A stretch of 7,818 bases of DNA from Deltaproteobacteria bacterium (GCA_005879505.1 VBKQ01000393.1:1-7818); one strand, 5' to 3'; shown: positions 1 to 7,033, counted from the stretch's first letter. Translations and numbers: made by a program. The notes: generated from the letters alone by a model not told the origin.

Positions 1-837
1 GAGCGGCGAGTCCTTGGGGTTGGCGACGAACCCCGCTGCCTCGATGAGAAAGTCGTACCAGAAATGGATGGCGACCGGCGGGGCGAGGCTGAAGTCGCTC
101 CAGCGATAGGCGAGCCCCAGATAGCTCCCGAGCAGCGTGATGAACGGCACCCCGACCGCGAGATACGTCAGCCGCTGGTCGCTCGGCAGGAAGAAGATGT
201 TGCTCGCGTGCACCAGCCCGAAAGCGAGCGAGCCGTAGATCCATCCCCGCTCTTCGCCGCTCCTCCGCGTCCATCCCGACTGCAGCAGGCCGCGGAAGGC
301 CGTCTCTTCGGCGATGGCGACGTGCTCGAACACGCCCGCACCGATCGCCGCCGCGAGCGGATATCCGACCGCGCTGTTCATCTCTCTGCCGAACAGCACC
401 GGGCGCTTGCCGAAGTTCTGCGTGTCGATCGGTCCTCCGACGATGCGCGAGACCAACAGGCCGGCGGCGAGCGCGCCGATGATTCCGCCCCAGACGGCCG
501 GCCGCGACATCACCTCCGCGGAGAAAGGGGCGCGAAAAAGCTCGGCGAGCGATTCCTGCGGCACGTACCGCAGCCGCGCCGCCCGCTGCGTCTCGAGCGC
601 CGTGTCCATCACCGAGAGGGTCAGCAGATCGCCGAGCGCGATCGCGGGCACGCCGGCGGCGGACGTGCTGAAACCGTTCGTCGCACCTCCGGTCACGGCT
701 GCCCCCAGCTCCGCGACCGAAAGCGAGGCGAGGACCATTCCCTCCGACCTGCGCCCCCGGCACATCTGCTGGAGCCCGGGCAGCAGCAAAAGACCGGCGC
801 GGGCCGGGCACGAGGCGGCGCGCTCGCTCGACTCCAT
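1..837 (-). CDS. CPBP-family intramembrane metalloprotease (C-terminus cut by window edge)
   Basis: Polytopic membrane protein of the CPBP (CAAX protease and bacteriocin-processing) family, 279 codons visible, no stop before the left edge. All three family motifs are visible: EETAFRG (residues 177-183, glutamate pair and arginine), FGLVH (206-210) and HFWYD (258-262). Hydrophobic stretches lie near residues 14-22, 33-50, 114-134, 157-175, 198-213 and 225-243. The N-terminal third carries a PGLQQ...G..SEG pattern like the short paired membrane helices often found ahead of CPBP domains in myxobacterial proteins. I chose the ATG at 837 because GGAG lies 6 nt upstream; an in-frame ATG at 912 would add 25 mostly charged residues and lacks a Shine-Dalgarno. 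The fatty acid hydroxylase gene lies just upstream on the same strand, so the two may be cotranscribed. Family members process prenylated proteins, bacteriocins or anti-sigma factors; the substrate here is unknown. Confidence 0.85.
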   Translation of the reverse strand, partial: MESSERAASCPARAGLLLLPGLQQMCRGRRSEGMVLASLSVAELGAAVTGGATNGFSTSAAGVPAIALGDLLTLSVMDTALETQRAARLRYVPQESLAELFRAPFSAEVMSRPAVWGGIIGALAAGLLVSRIVGGPIDTQNFGKRPVLFGREMNSAVGYPLAAAIGAGVFEHVAIAEETAFRGLLQSGWTRRSGEERGWIYGSLAFGLVHASNIFFLPSDQRLTYLAVGVPFITLLGSYLGLAYRWSDFSLAPPVAIHFWYDFLIEAAGFVANPKDSPL

Positions 838-843
838 CTCGCG

Positions 844-847
844 CTCC
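844..847 (-). promoter_or_regulatory. Shine-Dalgarno deciding the CPBP protease start
   Basis: GGAG on the minus strand ends 6 nt before the ATG at 837. The longer in-frame alternative at 912 is preceded by a T-rich stretch with no purine-rich motif. This favours the shorter protein. Confidence 0.5.
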
Positions 848-952
848 GTGGGCCGCGAATCGCGCTCCAGACGCGCCTCTTGCATGACCGGCGCGCAAGC
901 AAAACTGCACATGAAAACACAGGCGCAAACCCATCCCCGTGGCCGGGAGCGC

Positions 953-1630
953 CTAAGCACCCGCCTCGAGCCGCGCCTCGTCGTCCGGCAGACCTTGATA
1001 GCGGTCGCGCGGATACGTCCCGAACACCAGATCCCAGAGCGGGGTGGTGATCCCGTAGCGACGGTCGGGCGTCTGGAAGTGGTGCACCAGGTGGTATCTG
1101 CGCAGCCACTTTCCCCCGGCCGTCGTGGGCGCGGCGTGGTGCAGGTAGTAGTGCGTGAGATCGTACCAGAGGTATCCGGCGACCATCCCGGCGAACCAGG
1201 CGTACTCGAGCCCGCCCATCCAGCGGAACGCGACCCAGACGGCGATCGCGATCACCGCGGTGACCGTCGGCGGCATCACCAGCCGATCGCGATCCCAAGG
1301 ATAGTCGTGGTGGATGCCGTGGATGAGGAAGGACGCGTCCCGCTGCAGCTCGGAGCGCGAGGAAGGCTGGAAGTGGAAGACCCAGCGGTGCAGCAGATAT
1401 TCGAGGAACGTCCAGGAGAACACGCCGGCGGCCACGCAGCCGGCCACTGCCAGGGGGCCCATCCGGGACGAACCCAGGTAGAGCATGTACAGCGCGACCG
1501 GCGCCCAGATCGCAATCACGTGCCAAGGACGCACGCGAGACAGATACTTCTCGACCCAGGGGACGGTGAACATCAGCGGACTGCCGCGGCGAGGCCGGTC
1601 GAGCTTCGGGTGCGGCGCGAGGTAGAACAT
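953..1630 (-). CDS. FA2H-like fatty acid hydroxylase (sterol desaturase superfamily)
   Basis: 225-residue integral membrane di-iron hydroxylase, most like the fatty acid 2-hydroxylase (FA2H/Scs7) branch. The histidine boxes expected for the di-metal centre are all visible: LLHRWVFH (residues 79-86), HGIHHDYP (104-111), HYYLHH (160-165) and HLVHHF (180-185), followed by TTPLWDLVFGTY (195-206), a typical family ending. Membrane segments fall near 37-53, 58-78, 120-138 and 141-158. FA2H enzymes hydroxylate the alpha carbon of fatty acids destined for sphingolipids; by analogy this one probably makes 2-hydroxy fatty acids for membrane lipid. The cytochrome b5 domain of eukaryotic FA2H is absent, so electrons must come from another protein. 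The start is uncertain: ATG 1630 has only a G-run 3 nt upstream, and ATG 1573 (206 residues, beginning MFTVPWVEKYL) has no clear Shine-Dalgarno but keeps every motif. The carotenoid hydroxylase branch is a less likely alternative. Confidence 0.85.
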   Translation of the reverse strand: MFYLAPHPKLDRPRRGSPLMFTVPWVEKYLSRVRPWHVIAIWAPVALYMLYLGSSRMGPLAVAGCVAAGVFSWTFLEYLLHRWVFHFQPSSRSELQRDASFLIHGIHHDYPWDRDRLVMPPTVTAVIAIAVWVAFRWMGGLEYAWFAGMVAGYLWYDLTHYYLHHAAPTTAGGKWLRRYHLVHHFQTPDRRYGITTPLWDLVFGTYPRDRYQGLPDDEARLEAGA

Positions 1631-1681
1631 CGGCCCCCGGTCTAAGGGATCATGCCGATTCGCGCAAGGGAAGAGGTGGGA
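1631..1681. promoter_or_regulatory. Divergent intergenic gap, likely holds promoters of both flanking genes
   Basis: The hydroxylase (minus) and Nudix-MBL gene (plus) are transcribed away from this gap, so their promoters should be here or just inside the annotated 5' ends. I see no convincing -35/-10 pair; a minus-strand TTGCGC followed 17 nt later by TAGACC matches only half of the consensus. The gap is 51 nt with the GTG start at 1682, 21 nt if translation starts at 1652, and 108 nt with starts at 1573 and 1682. Confidence 0.3.
1671..1676 (+). promoter_or_regulatory. Shine-Dalgarno favouring a GTG start for the Nudix-MBL gene
   Basis: AAGAGG, within a longer purine run, ends 5 nt before the GTG at 1682. 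The competing ATG at 1652 has only AGGG about 3 nt upstream, which is too close for good initiation. Confidence 0.5.
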
Positions 1682-3193
1682 GTGAACAGACCGGTCAGCG
1701 TCAAGCCCGCAGCCTCCGTGATCCTGGTCCGCGACGACGGCGCGGTGCTCTGGGTGCGTCGCGGTGACGAGCTCAGGTTCGCGGGGGGTTTCTACGCGTT
1801 TCCGGGCGGCCGCGTGGACGTGCAGGATTCCGGGGTGCCGGTGGACGGCGGCGAGGCGCTCGGCGCAGCGGAAGCCCCTTGCGTCGTCGCCGCGGCCCGC
1901 GAGCTGTTCGAGGAGACCGGGGTGCTGGCGGTGCCGGGCGCCGCCGCCGTTCCCGCCGCGGAGCGCAAGCAGATGCGCACGGCGCTGCTGCGTCGACCCG
2001 AGCCCGGCGAGAAGGCAGCCTCGTTCGGCGACTTCCTTGCCCGCCATCGCCTGCGCGTCGATGCGCGCTGGTATGCGCCCGCCGGCCGCTGGGTGACGCC
2101 GCCGGCGATGCCGATCCGCTTCGACGCGCGGTTCTATATGGTCGACTTGCCCCCGGGCGAAGTGGCCGAGATCTGGCCGGGCGAGCTCGCCGACGGCGAG
2201 TGGATCGATCCCGCCGCGGCGCTGCGCCGCTGGGAGGCGGGCTCCGCGCTGCTGCATCCGCCGGCCTGGCACACCCTCAAGGCGCTCGAGTGGGCGCGCG
2301 GACATCAGCGCGACGCGCTGCCCCTCTTGACCGCTCCGGAGAAAGCGCCCTGGAAGCTGCCGATCCGCGAGCACGTCGTGGAGCGGATCGAGTTCCAGCG
2401 CGGGCTGATCATGGTGCCGCTCCGGACGCCCACGCTGCCGCCGGCGACGCACACCAATTGCCTGCTCCTCGGCGACGACGAGCTGTGGGTGGTGGACCCG
2501 GGATCGCCCTGGCCGGAGGAGCAGGCGATCCTGCGCCAGACGCTCGACAAGCTCGCGGAAGAAGGGCGCAGGGCAGTCGGCGTGCTGCTCACGCACCACC
2601 ACCACGACCATACCGGCGGCGCGCGCGTTCTCGGGCTGCCGATCGCGGCCACCCGCGAGACGGCCGCAATGCTCGACTTCGCGGTCGACCGCATCGTCGA
2701 GGACGGGGCGCGGTTCGATGTCGGGCCACGTGGATGGCGCGCGCTCCACCTGCCCGGGCACACCCGCGGCCATCTCTGCCTGCGCGAGGAAGGCAGCGGC
2801 GCGATCGTCGCCGGCGATCTGGTGGCGGGAGTGGGGACCGTCGTCATCGACCCGCCGGAAGGGGACATGAAGGACTATCTCGCCTCCCTCGATCGCCTGC
2901 TGGCGACGAAGCCAGGCTGCATCTATCCGGCCCACGGCCCGGTCGTGCCCGGAGGGGTGGCGAAGCTCGAGGAGTATCGCGAGCACCGGCTGAAGCGCGA
3001 AGAGTTGGTGATCGGCTCGCTGAAAAAGGCCGCAGCTCCGGCGACGCCTGCGGAGCTGGTTCCCGCGGCGTACCCCGACGTGAAGCCGGATCTGTATCCG
3101 CTCGCGGAACGAAGCCTGCTCGCCCATCTGGAAAAGCTCGTGCGCGAGGGGCGCGCGTTCGAGCGCGACGGACGCTACGGCATCCGCGGCTAG
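1682..3193 (+). CDS. Nudix hydrolase / metallo-beta-lactamase fusion with C-terminal winged helix
   Basis: 503-residue soluble fusion protein. Residues about 9-170 form a Nudix domain with FPGGRVD (40-46) and the core RELFEETGV (73-81); the long insert between them resembles NUDT7/NUDT19-type CoA and nucleotide-sugar diphosphatases. Residues about 245-430 form an MBL domain with a complete metal site: HHHHDH (305-310), the histidine of PGHTRGH (360), the aspartate of AGDL (379) and the histidine of PAHG (418). Residues about 455-503 resemble the winged helix that follows the MBL domain in LACTB2-like proteins. Both catalytic centres look intact. LACTB2 is an endoribonuclease, while other relatives are thioesterase or glyoxalase-like, so the substrate is open. 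The GTG start rests on its ribosome binding site; an in-frame ATG at 1652 would add ten residues with no family resemblance. It is a lone plus-strand gene whose stop overlaps the stop of the convergent gene. Confidence 0.88.
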   Translation: MNRPVSVKPAASVILVRDDGAVLWVRRGDELRFAGGFYAFPGGRVDVQDSGVPVDGGEALGAAEAPCVVAAARELFEETGVLAVPGAAAVPAAERKQMRTALLRRPEPGEKAASFGDFLARHRLRVDARWYAPAGRWVTPPAMPIRFDARFYMVDLPPGEVAEIWPGELADGEWIDPAAALRRWEAGSALLHPPAWHTLKALEWARGHQRDALPLLTAPEKAPWKLPIREHVVERIEFQRGLIMVPLRTPTLPPATHTNCLLLGDDELWVVDPGSPWPEEQAILRQTLDKLAEEGRRAVGVLLTHHHHDHTGGARVLGLPIAATRETAAMLDFAVDRIVEDGARFDVGPRGWRALHLPGHTRGHLCLREEGSGAIVAGDLVAGVGTVVIDPPEGDMKDYLASLDRLLATKPGCIYPAHGPVVPGGVAKLEEYREHRLKREELVIGSLKKAAAPATPAELVPAAYPDVKPDLYPLAERSLLAHLEKLVREGRAFERDGRYGIRG

Positions 3194-4179
3194 GACAAGC
3201 CCGGCAGGGCAAGCTGGTGCTGCTCGCGGATCGCCAATGCCTCGATCCCGAGCGCCCGCACCGATTGCGCCAGATCTTCCGCATGGCCGCCGATGGTGAG
3301 CACTCGCCTTGCGCCCGAAGCCCGGATGTAGCCGATGAGCTCGTCATATCCGGCATGATCGGCGAGCGGCAGCGCCTCGTCCGCCCCGGCGATTCCGTCG
3401 AGAGCCCTGCCCGAGAGCACGCAGATCCGGGGGGCGCGCAACTTCAATCGCGCCAGGCGGACGGTGGGCGGCACGACGACCACGTCTCCCTCGTCATCGA
3501 GGCGCACGAACCCCTTCAGCTCACACCCCTGCGCGGCGTACACCTCGCAGGCGCGGAAGGCCGTATGGTGGAGCCGCAGGATCCGGCGGCCTCCGAGCAG
3601 ACGCACGACCTCCTGCGCTTCGCCGAGCGCGGCTGCGACGATCACCGGCGTCTTCGCATCGCGGAGCGTGCGCTCGACGAAGGCCTGAACCCGCTCGAGC
3701 AGCAGCGCCCTGGGTGGAAAAACGTATCGGGGGTGCCCGTACACCGCGCGGATGGCCAGCGTCGCGCAGGTGAGCTGCTCCAATCCCTCTGCGGTGAGCG
3801 AGGCGCGCGCTCCCGAGCCGCCGATGTCCCCCGCATACACGAGGTCGAGGCCTTCGGCCTCGCAGCGGACCTGGGCGCTGCCCAGCACGTGGCCGGCGGG
3901 GTGAAGGGTGAGACGCAGCGAGCCGAGCGCGAACGTCTGGCCGTACGCAGCCGGAAGCGTGGCCGTCCTGCGCAGCGCACGGGGCAAGGCTGCCTCGAGC
4001 AGCTTGGAGGTTGGACCGGTGACCACCATCCGCTCCGGCAGGACCGGAGGCGCGCCGCGCGCGTGGGCGAGAAACCCGAGCGGGGGCCGTCCTCTCGGCT
4101 CGAGGTAGAGGGCGTGCCCCCGGACGCGGAGCCCGTTGGCGGCGCGCTCCACTTCGGGAGGGTCGACCCTGTGCCTCAT
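3190..4179 (-). CDS. MBL/beta-CASP-like (YSH1/ligase-associated exonuclease type) protein with degraded metal site
   Basis: 329 residues, related to the mRNA 3'-end-processing-factor-like / DNA-ligase-associated exonuclease group of MBL proteins (COG1236 type). Visible family features are HPAGHVLGSAQ (93-103), YAGDIGG (115-121), the AVYGHPRY segment (145-152), VAAALGEAQE (181-190), ADHAGYDEL (273-281) and a late GGHA (297-300). The first motif, normally THAHADH, reads AHARGAP here (38-44): the first histidine aligns, but the second histidine, aspartate and final histidine are absent. Catalysis by the usual two-metal mechanism is therefore doubtful, as in CPSF-100, the inactive partner of CPSF-73. 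The reading frame is intact over the full expected length, so this is not obvious decay. Its ATG overlaps the TGA of the upstream transporter frame (ATGA), suggesting translational coupling. A structural or regulatory partner role is inference. Confidence 0.75.
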   Translation of the reverse strand: MRHRVDPPEVERAANGLRVRGHALYLEPRGRPPLGFLAHARGAPPVLPERMVVTGPTSKLLEAALPRALRRTATLPAAYGQTFALGSLRLTLHPAGHVLGSAQVRCEAEGLDLVYAGDIGGSGARASLTAEGLEQLTCATLAIRAVYGHPRYVFPPRALLLERVQAFVERTLRDAKTPVIVAAALGEAQEVVRLLGGRRILRLHHTAFRACEVYAAQGCELKGFVRLDDEGDVVVVPPTVRLARLKLRAPRICVLSGRALDGIAGADEALPLADHAGYDELIGYIRASGARRVLTIGGHAEDLAQSVRALGIEALAIREQHQLALPGLS

Positions 4180-4972
4180 GAGATGCGTTCCAATCGGGTG
4201 CGCGCCCGGGCCCGCAGCATTGCTCCGGCCTCACCGACAGCGACGCCGAGCACGATCAGCGCGCCGCCGGCCAGCTCGTGGAGCGTAAGACGTTCGCCGA
4301 TGAGCACGGCCGCCCAGAGAGCGGCGAACACCGACTCCAGCGCGGAGATCAGCGCGACGCGCACCGGAGGGAGGACCTTTTGCGCCCAGGTCTGGATCCC
4401 GAACGCCAGGAGCGTCGCGAACACTGCCAGATAGAGCAGCGCCGCCCAGAGCCGCGGCGCGGCCGAGAAGTGCTGCGCCTCGACGAAGGGCCCGGCGAGC
4501 GCCGCGAGCGCGCCCGTGGTGGCGAGCTGCACCAGCACCAGCGGCAGGACGGGGTGCTTGGGCGCGGCCCGGCCGAGGGCGACGATCTGGCCGGCGAACA
4601 CCACCGCGCAGGCGAGCGTGAGCGCATCGCCCAGCGCGGTCTCAGCGGCACCATGACGACGAGCGTGCCGGTGAGAAAGCCGCTCCGCGACGCCGTGGTC
4701 CGCTGCAGCCCCTCCGTCTGCAGCAGAAAGCCGATGCCGAGCAGCCCGCCCGCGAACATGCCGTCGCGAAGCAGCTCGCCGCGGATGGCACGCAGTCGGG
4801 CACGGCGGCCCGGAGCGAGCGCCATGAACCCGCCGAGCAGCGCGGAGGCGAGCGCCATCCGGACCGCGACGAGCAGGAGAGGAGACGCCTCCGCGGCGCC
4901 GAGCAACGATCGGAGGATGGCGAAGCTGCTCCCCCACACCGCCATGATCAGCGTGAGCGCGAGGTCAGCCAA
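4176..4972 (-). pseudogene. EamA/DMT-family transporter, frameshifted with internal deletion
   Basis: Drug/metabolite transporter superfamily protein of the 10-helix EamA type, split between two frames. The N-terminal frame (from TTG 4972) holds helices 1-4: LTLIMAVWGSSFA, the ARG-LEU-rich second helix, GGLLGIGFLLQTEGL and TASRSGFLTGTLVVMVPL. At about 4641-4645 homology jumps to the frame ending at 4176, which continues with GDALTLACAVVFAGQIVAL and four further helices, including a typical second EamA repeat (ALISALESVFAALWA, then GERLTLHELAGGALIVLG). The two halves total about 265 residues against about 300 for the family; the missing part is the end of helix 4, the loop and helix 5, about 35-40 residues. 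A simple one-base error would not explain that, so a deletion not divisible by three is likely. Frame 1 terminates at 4349. The TTG start overlaps the cax stop by 8 nt; an ATG at 4945 is an alternative. Real mutation versus assembly error cannot be told here. Confidence 0.75.
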
Positions 4973-6050
4973 CGAAGAAGAACCCCAGGCCGAGAACGGC
5001 GTAGACCGCGAGCAGGAACGCTCCTTCCAGCCAGTGCGTCTCGCCGTCGAGCGCGATCAGGGCGAGCGCGATCACCGAGATGCCCAATGCCACCACCTCG
5101 AATCGGCTGAACGCGAGGTCCATGGGCACGCCGAGCATCACACCTGCGATCACCAGCAGCGGGGCGACCAGCAGCGCGATCTGCTTCGACGACTCCCAAG
5201 CGATCCCCAGCGCGACGTCCATGTCTCCGCGATTCGCAAAGAGCAGCGCCGTCGAATGCTCCGCCGCATTTCCCACGATGGCGACGATCACCACGCCGAC
5301 GAACGTCTCCGGAAGTCCGAGTGCCGTGACGGTGCCGCCGAGCGCGTCGACCAGGAGCTCGCTGGCAAGGGCAGTCGCCGCTGCCGCTCCCAGAAGGCGG
5401 CCGAGCTCGAATGCAACCCGTCGCTGGTGCGCAGGCGCGCGACGCTTCGCTGCCGCCGCGGACGTCTCCGCCGGCTCCTCACGCGGGGACGATACGTGCT
5501 CGCGGTGCGTGCGCAGGGAAAACCAGAGCGAGAGCGCGTACATCACCATCAGGACCGCGCAGATCTCTTCGGAGAGCAACGCCGGATCGAAGCGGGGGTT
5601 GGACCCGAGAGAGAGGAGGGTAGGGACCACCATGGCGACGACCGCGAGGAAGAGGGTAGCGACGTTCGACGACGCCGCCAGGCGGTTGAAGCGCAGCCGG
5701 CTGAAGCGGATCCCGCCGGTGACGATGCTTCCGCCTCCGACCAGCAGGAGGTTGGCGAGAATCGATCCGGTGATGCTGCCCTTCACCAGATCCACATGGC
5801 CGTGCCGCAATGCCGAGATGCCGAGGATCAGCTCTGCCGCGTTGCCGAAGGTCGCGTTGAGCAGGCTGCCCGCCGCGGGTCCCATCCGCTCGGCGAGCGC
5901 CTCGGTCGCATCGCCCATCGTCTTCGCGAGGGGAACCAGCGAGGCACAGGCGACGAAGAAGACCAGCGCCTCGTTGTGGACGAACCTGTGCAGCAGCCAC
6001 GCGGCAGGAAGGAGCAGCCAGCCGGCGCGCCAGAGCCATCGCGAGATCAC
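4965..6050 (-). CDS. cax: Calcium/proton exchanger (CaCA superfamily, CAX family)
   Basis: 361-residue inner-membrane Ca2+/H+ antiporter, the usual length for bacterial CAX proteins. It has two homologous halves, each with the signature alpha-repeat: NATFGNAAELILG (residues 65-77) and VGNAAEHSTALL (259-270). In both, the GNAAE glutamate is the expected cation ligand. The ESSKQIALLVAPLL segment (286-299) is also typical. Eleven or so hydrophobic segments are visible, and a charged, arginine/glutamate-rich cytoplasmic loop (about 180-215) separates the halves. Such exchangers expel Ca2+ at the expense of the proton gradient. Translation appears to start at GTG 6050; another in-frame GTG lies at 6059 and neither has a strong Shine-Dalgarno, so expression may depend on the etf transcript 30 nt upstream. 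The stop overlaps the TTG start of the transporter that follows. Na+/Ca2+ exchange is less likely because the motifs are of the CAX type. Confidence 0.92.
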   Translation of the reverse strand: MISRWLWRAGWLLLPAAWLLHRFVHNEALVFFVACASLVPLAKTMGDATEALAERMGPAAGSLLNATFGNAAELILGISALRHGHVDLVKGSITGSILANLLLVGGGSIVTGGIRFSRLRFNRLAASSNVATLFLAVVAMVVPTLLSLGSNPRFDPALLSEEICAVLMVMYALSLWFSLRTHREHVSSPREEPAETSAAAAKRRAPAHQRRVAFELGRLLGAAAATALASELLVDALGGTVTALGLPETFVGVVIVAIVGNAAEHSTALLFANRGDMDVALGIAWESSKQIALLVAPLLVIAGVMLGVPMDLAFSRFEVVALGISVIALALIALDGETHWLEGAFLLAVYAVLGLGFFFVG

Positions 6051-6080
6051 CCCGGCACATTACACGGCTGAGGGCGTCCG

Positions 6081-7031
6081 TCACTTCAGCTTCTTCACCT
6101 CTTCGGTGAGCTCCGGAAGCGCCTTGAAGAGATCGGCGACCAGGCCGTAGTCGGCGACCTGGAAGATCGGCGCCTCGGCATCCTTGTTGATGGCGACGAT
6201 GGTCTTGCTCCCCTTCATGCCCGCGAGGTGCTGGATTGCGCCCGAGATGCCGGCCGCGATGTAGAGCTTGGGAGCGACCACCTTGCCCGTCTGTCCGACC
6301 TGCAGGTCGTTGGGCTGCCAGCCGGCGTCGACCACCGCCCGGGAAGCGCCGACCGCGGCGTTCAGGACGTCGGCGAGCGCCTCGATGGGCTTGAAGTCGC
6401 CCTTCGTCCCGCGGCCGCCGGAGACCACGACCGAGGCCTCGGTCAGCTCGGGGCGCGCGCTCTTCACCTCGTTGAACTCGATGAACCTGGTCTTCGGCGC
6501 CGGCGCCGTGACGCCGAGCTGCTGCACGGCGCCGGGCGAGCCGCTCTTCTGCGCGGCGGGGAACTCGGTAGCGCGCACGCTCACCACCTTGACCGGCGTG
6601 GTCACCTCGACGGTCGCGATCGCGTTGCCCGCCCACATGGCGCGCTTGAACTGATTCGCGCTCACCACGGCGAGGACGTCCGACGCCACTCCCGCGCCAA
6701 GCTTCGCCGCGATTCGCGGTGCGATGTCCTTGCCATAGGCGGTCGCGGCGAGCACCACGTCCGTGGCGCCGATCCTCTTCGCGGCTTCGACGGCGGCGGC
6801 GGAGTGCGTCTCCGCCAGCGCGTGCTCGAAGCCGCCTCCCTCCACGGCATGCACGGTGGGAACGTAGGCGGCGAGCTCCTGCGCCGACTGCGCGGCGCCG
6901 GCGCCGATGACCACGGCCTGGATCTGGCCGCCGCCCTTTTGCGCCAGCTGCTGCGCCGCCGTCAGCGCCGAGAGCGTCGCCTTCTTGAGGTGCCCGTGGG
7001 CCTGCTCCGCTATGAGGAGGATCGTCGCCAT
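6081..7031 (-). CDS. etfA: Electron transfer flavoprotein, alpha subunit
   Basis: 316 residues, full length for EtfA/FixB. With EtfB it forms a soluble heterodimer carrying FAD and AMP that takes electrons from acyl-CoA and related dehydrogenases and hands them to ETF:quinone oxidoreductase. The N-terminal half (1-180) is the Rossmann-like domain. The C-terminal FAD-binding domain is clear: SGGRGTKG (204-211), the QVGQTGK loop (244-250), the EtfA signature LYIAAGISGAIQHLAGM (256-272) and NKDAEAPIFQVADYGL (282-297). The ATG at 7031 is well supported, with AAGGTGG 7 nt upstream and a start only 2 nt after the etfB stop, so the subunits are probably translationally linked. The sequence looks like the conventional (non-bifurcating) group, though that rests on motif style rather than a computed tree. 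No Fix genes or dehydrogenase are in view. Confidence 0.97.
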   Translation of the reverse strand: MATILLIAEQAHGHLKKATLSALTAAQQLAQKGGGQIQAVVIGAGAAQSAQELAAYVPTVHAVEGGGFEHALAETHSAAAVEAAKRIGATDVVLAATAYGKDIAPRIAAKLGAGVASDVLAVVSANQFKRAMWAGNAIATVEVTTPVKVVSVRATEFPAAQKSGSPGAVQQLGVTAPAPKTRFIEFNEVKSARPELTEASVVVSGGRGTKGDFKPIEALADVLNAAVGASRAVVDAGWQPNDLQVGQTGKVVAPKLYIAAGISGAIQHLAGMKGSKTIVAINKDAEAPIFQVADYGLVADLFKALPELTEEVKKLK

Positions 7032-7033
7032 GT

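Noticed and set aside
64..1645. Plus-strand frames opposite the CPBP protease and hydroxylase
   Set aside because: Arginine/histidine-rich shadows; the minus-strand reading gives complete catalytic motifs.
953..3127. Full 724-codon minus-strand frame as one long protein
   Set aside because: Only the last 225 codons (from 1630) show real protein features. The upstream part is antisense to the Nudix-MBL gene and has shadow composition.
3194..3230. Possible terminator hairpin (GCCC-GGCA-GGGC) just past the Nudix-MBL stop
   Set aside because: The stem is only 4 bp, there is no T-tract, and it lies inside the convergent coding sequence.
1879..4434. 851-codon open frame on the plus strand
   Set aside because: It runs across the Nudix-MBL gene out of frame and across two minus-strand genes; composition is arginine/alanine/proline-rich with no motif. 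Long open frames like this are expected in high-GC DNA.
4278..6071. 597-codon plus-strand frame antisense to the transporter and cax
   Set aside because: Low-complexity charged sequence with no recognisable domain, opposite to two well-supported membrane protein genes.
5479..6636. 385-codon minus-strand frame bridging etfA and cax
   Set aside because: It overlaps both genes in another frame and contains no motif; both real genes have clear signatures.
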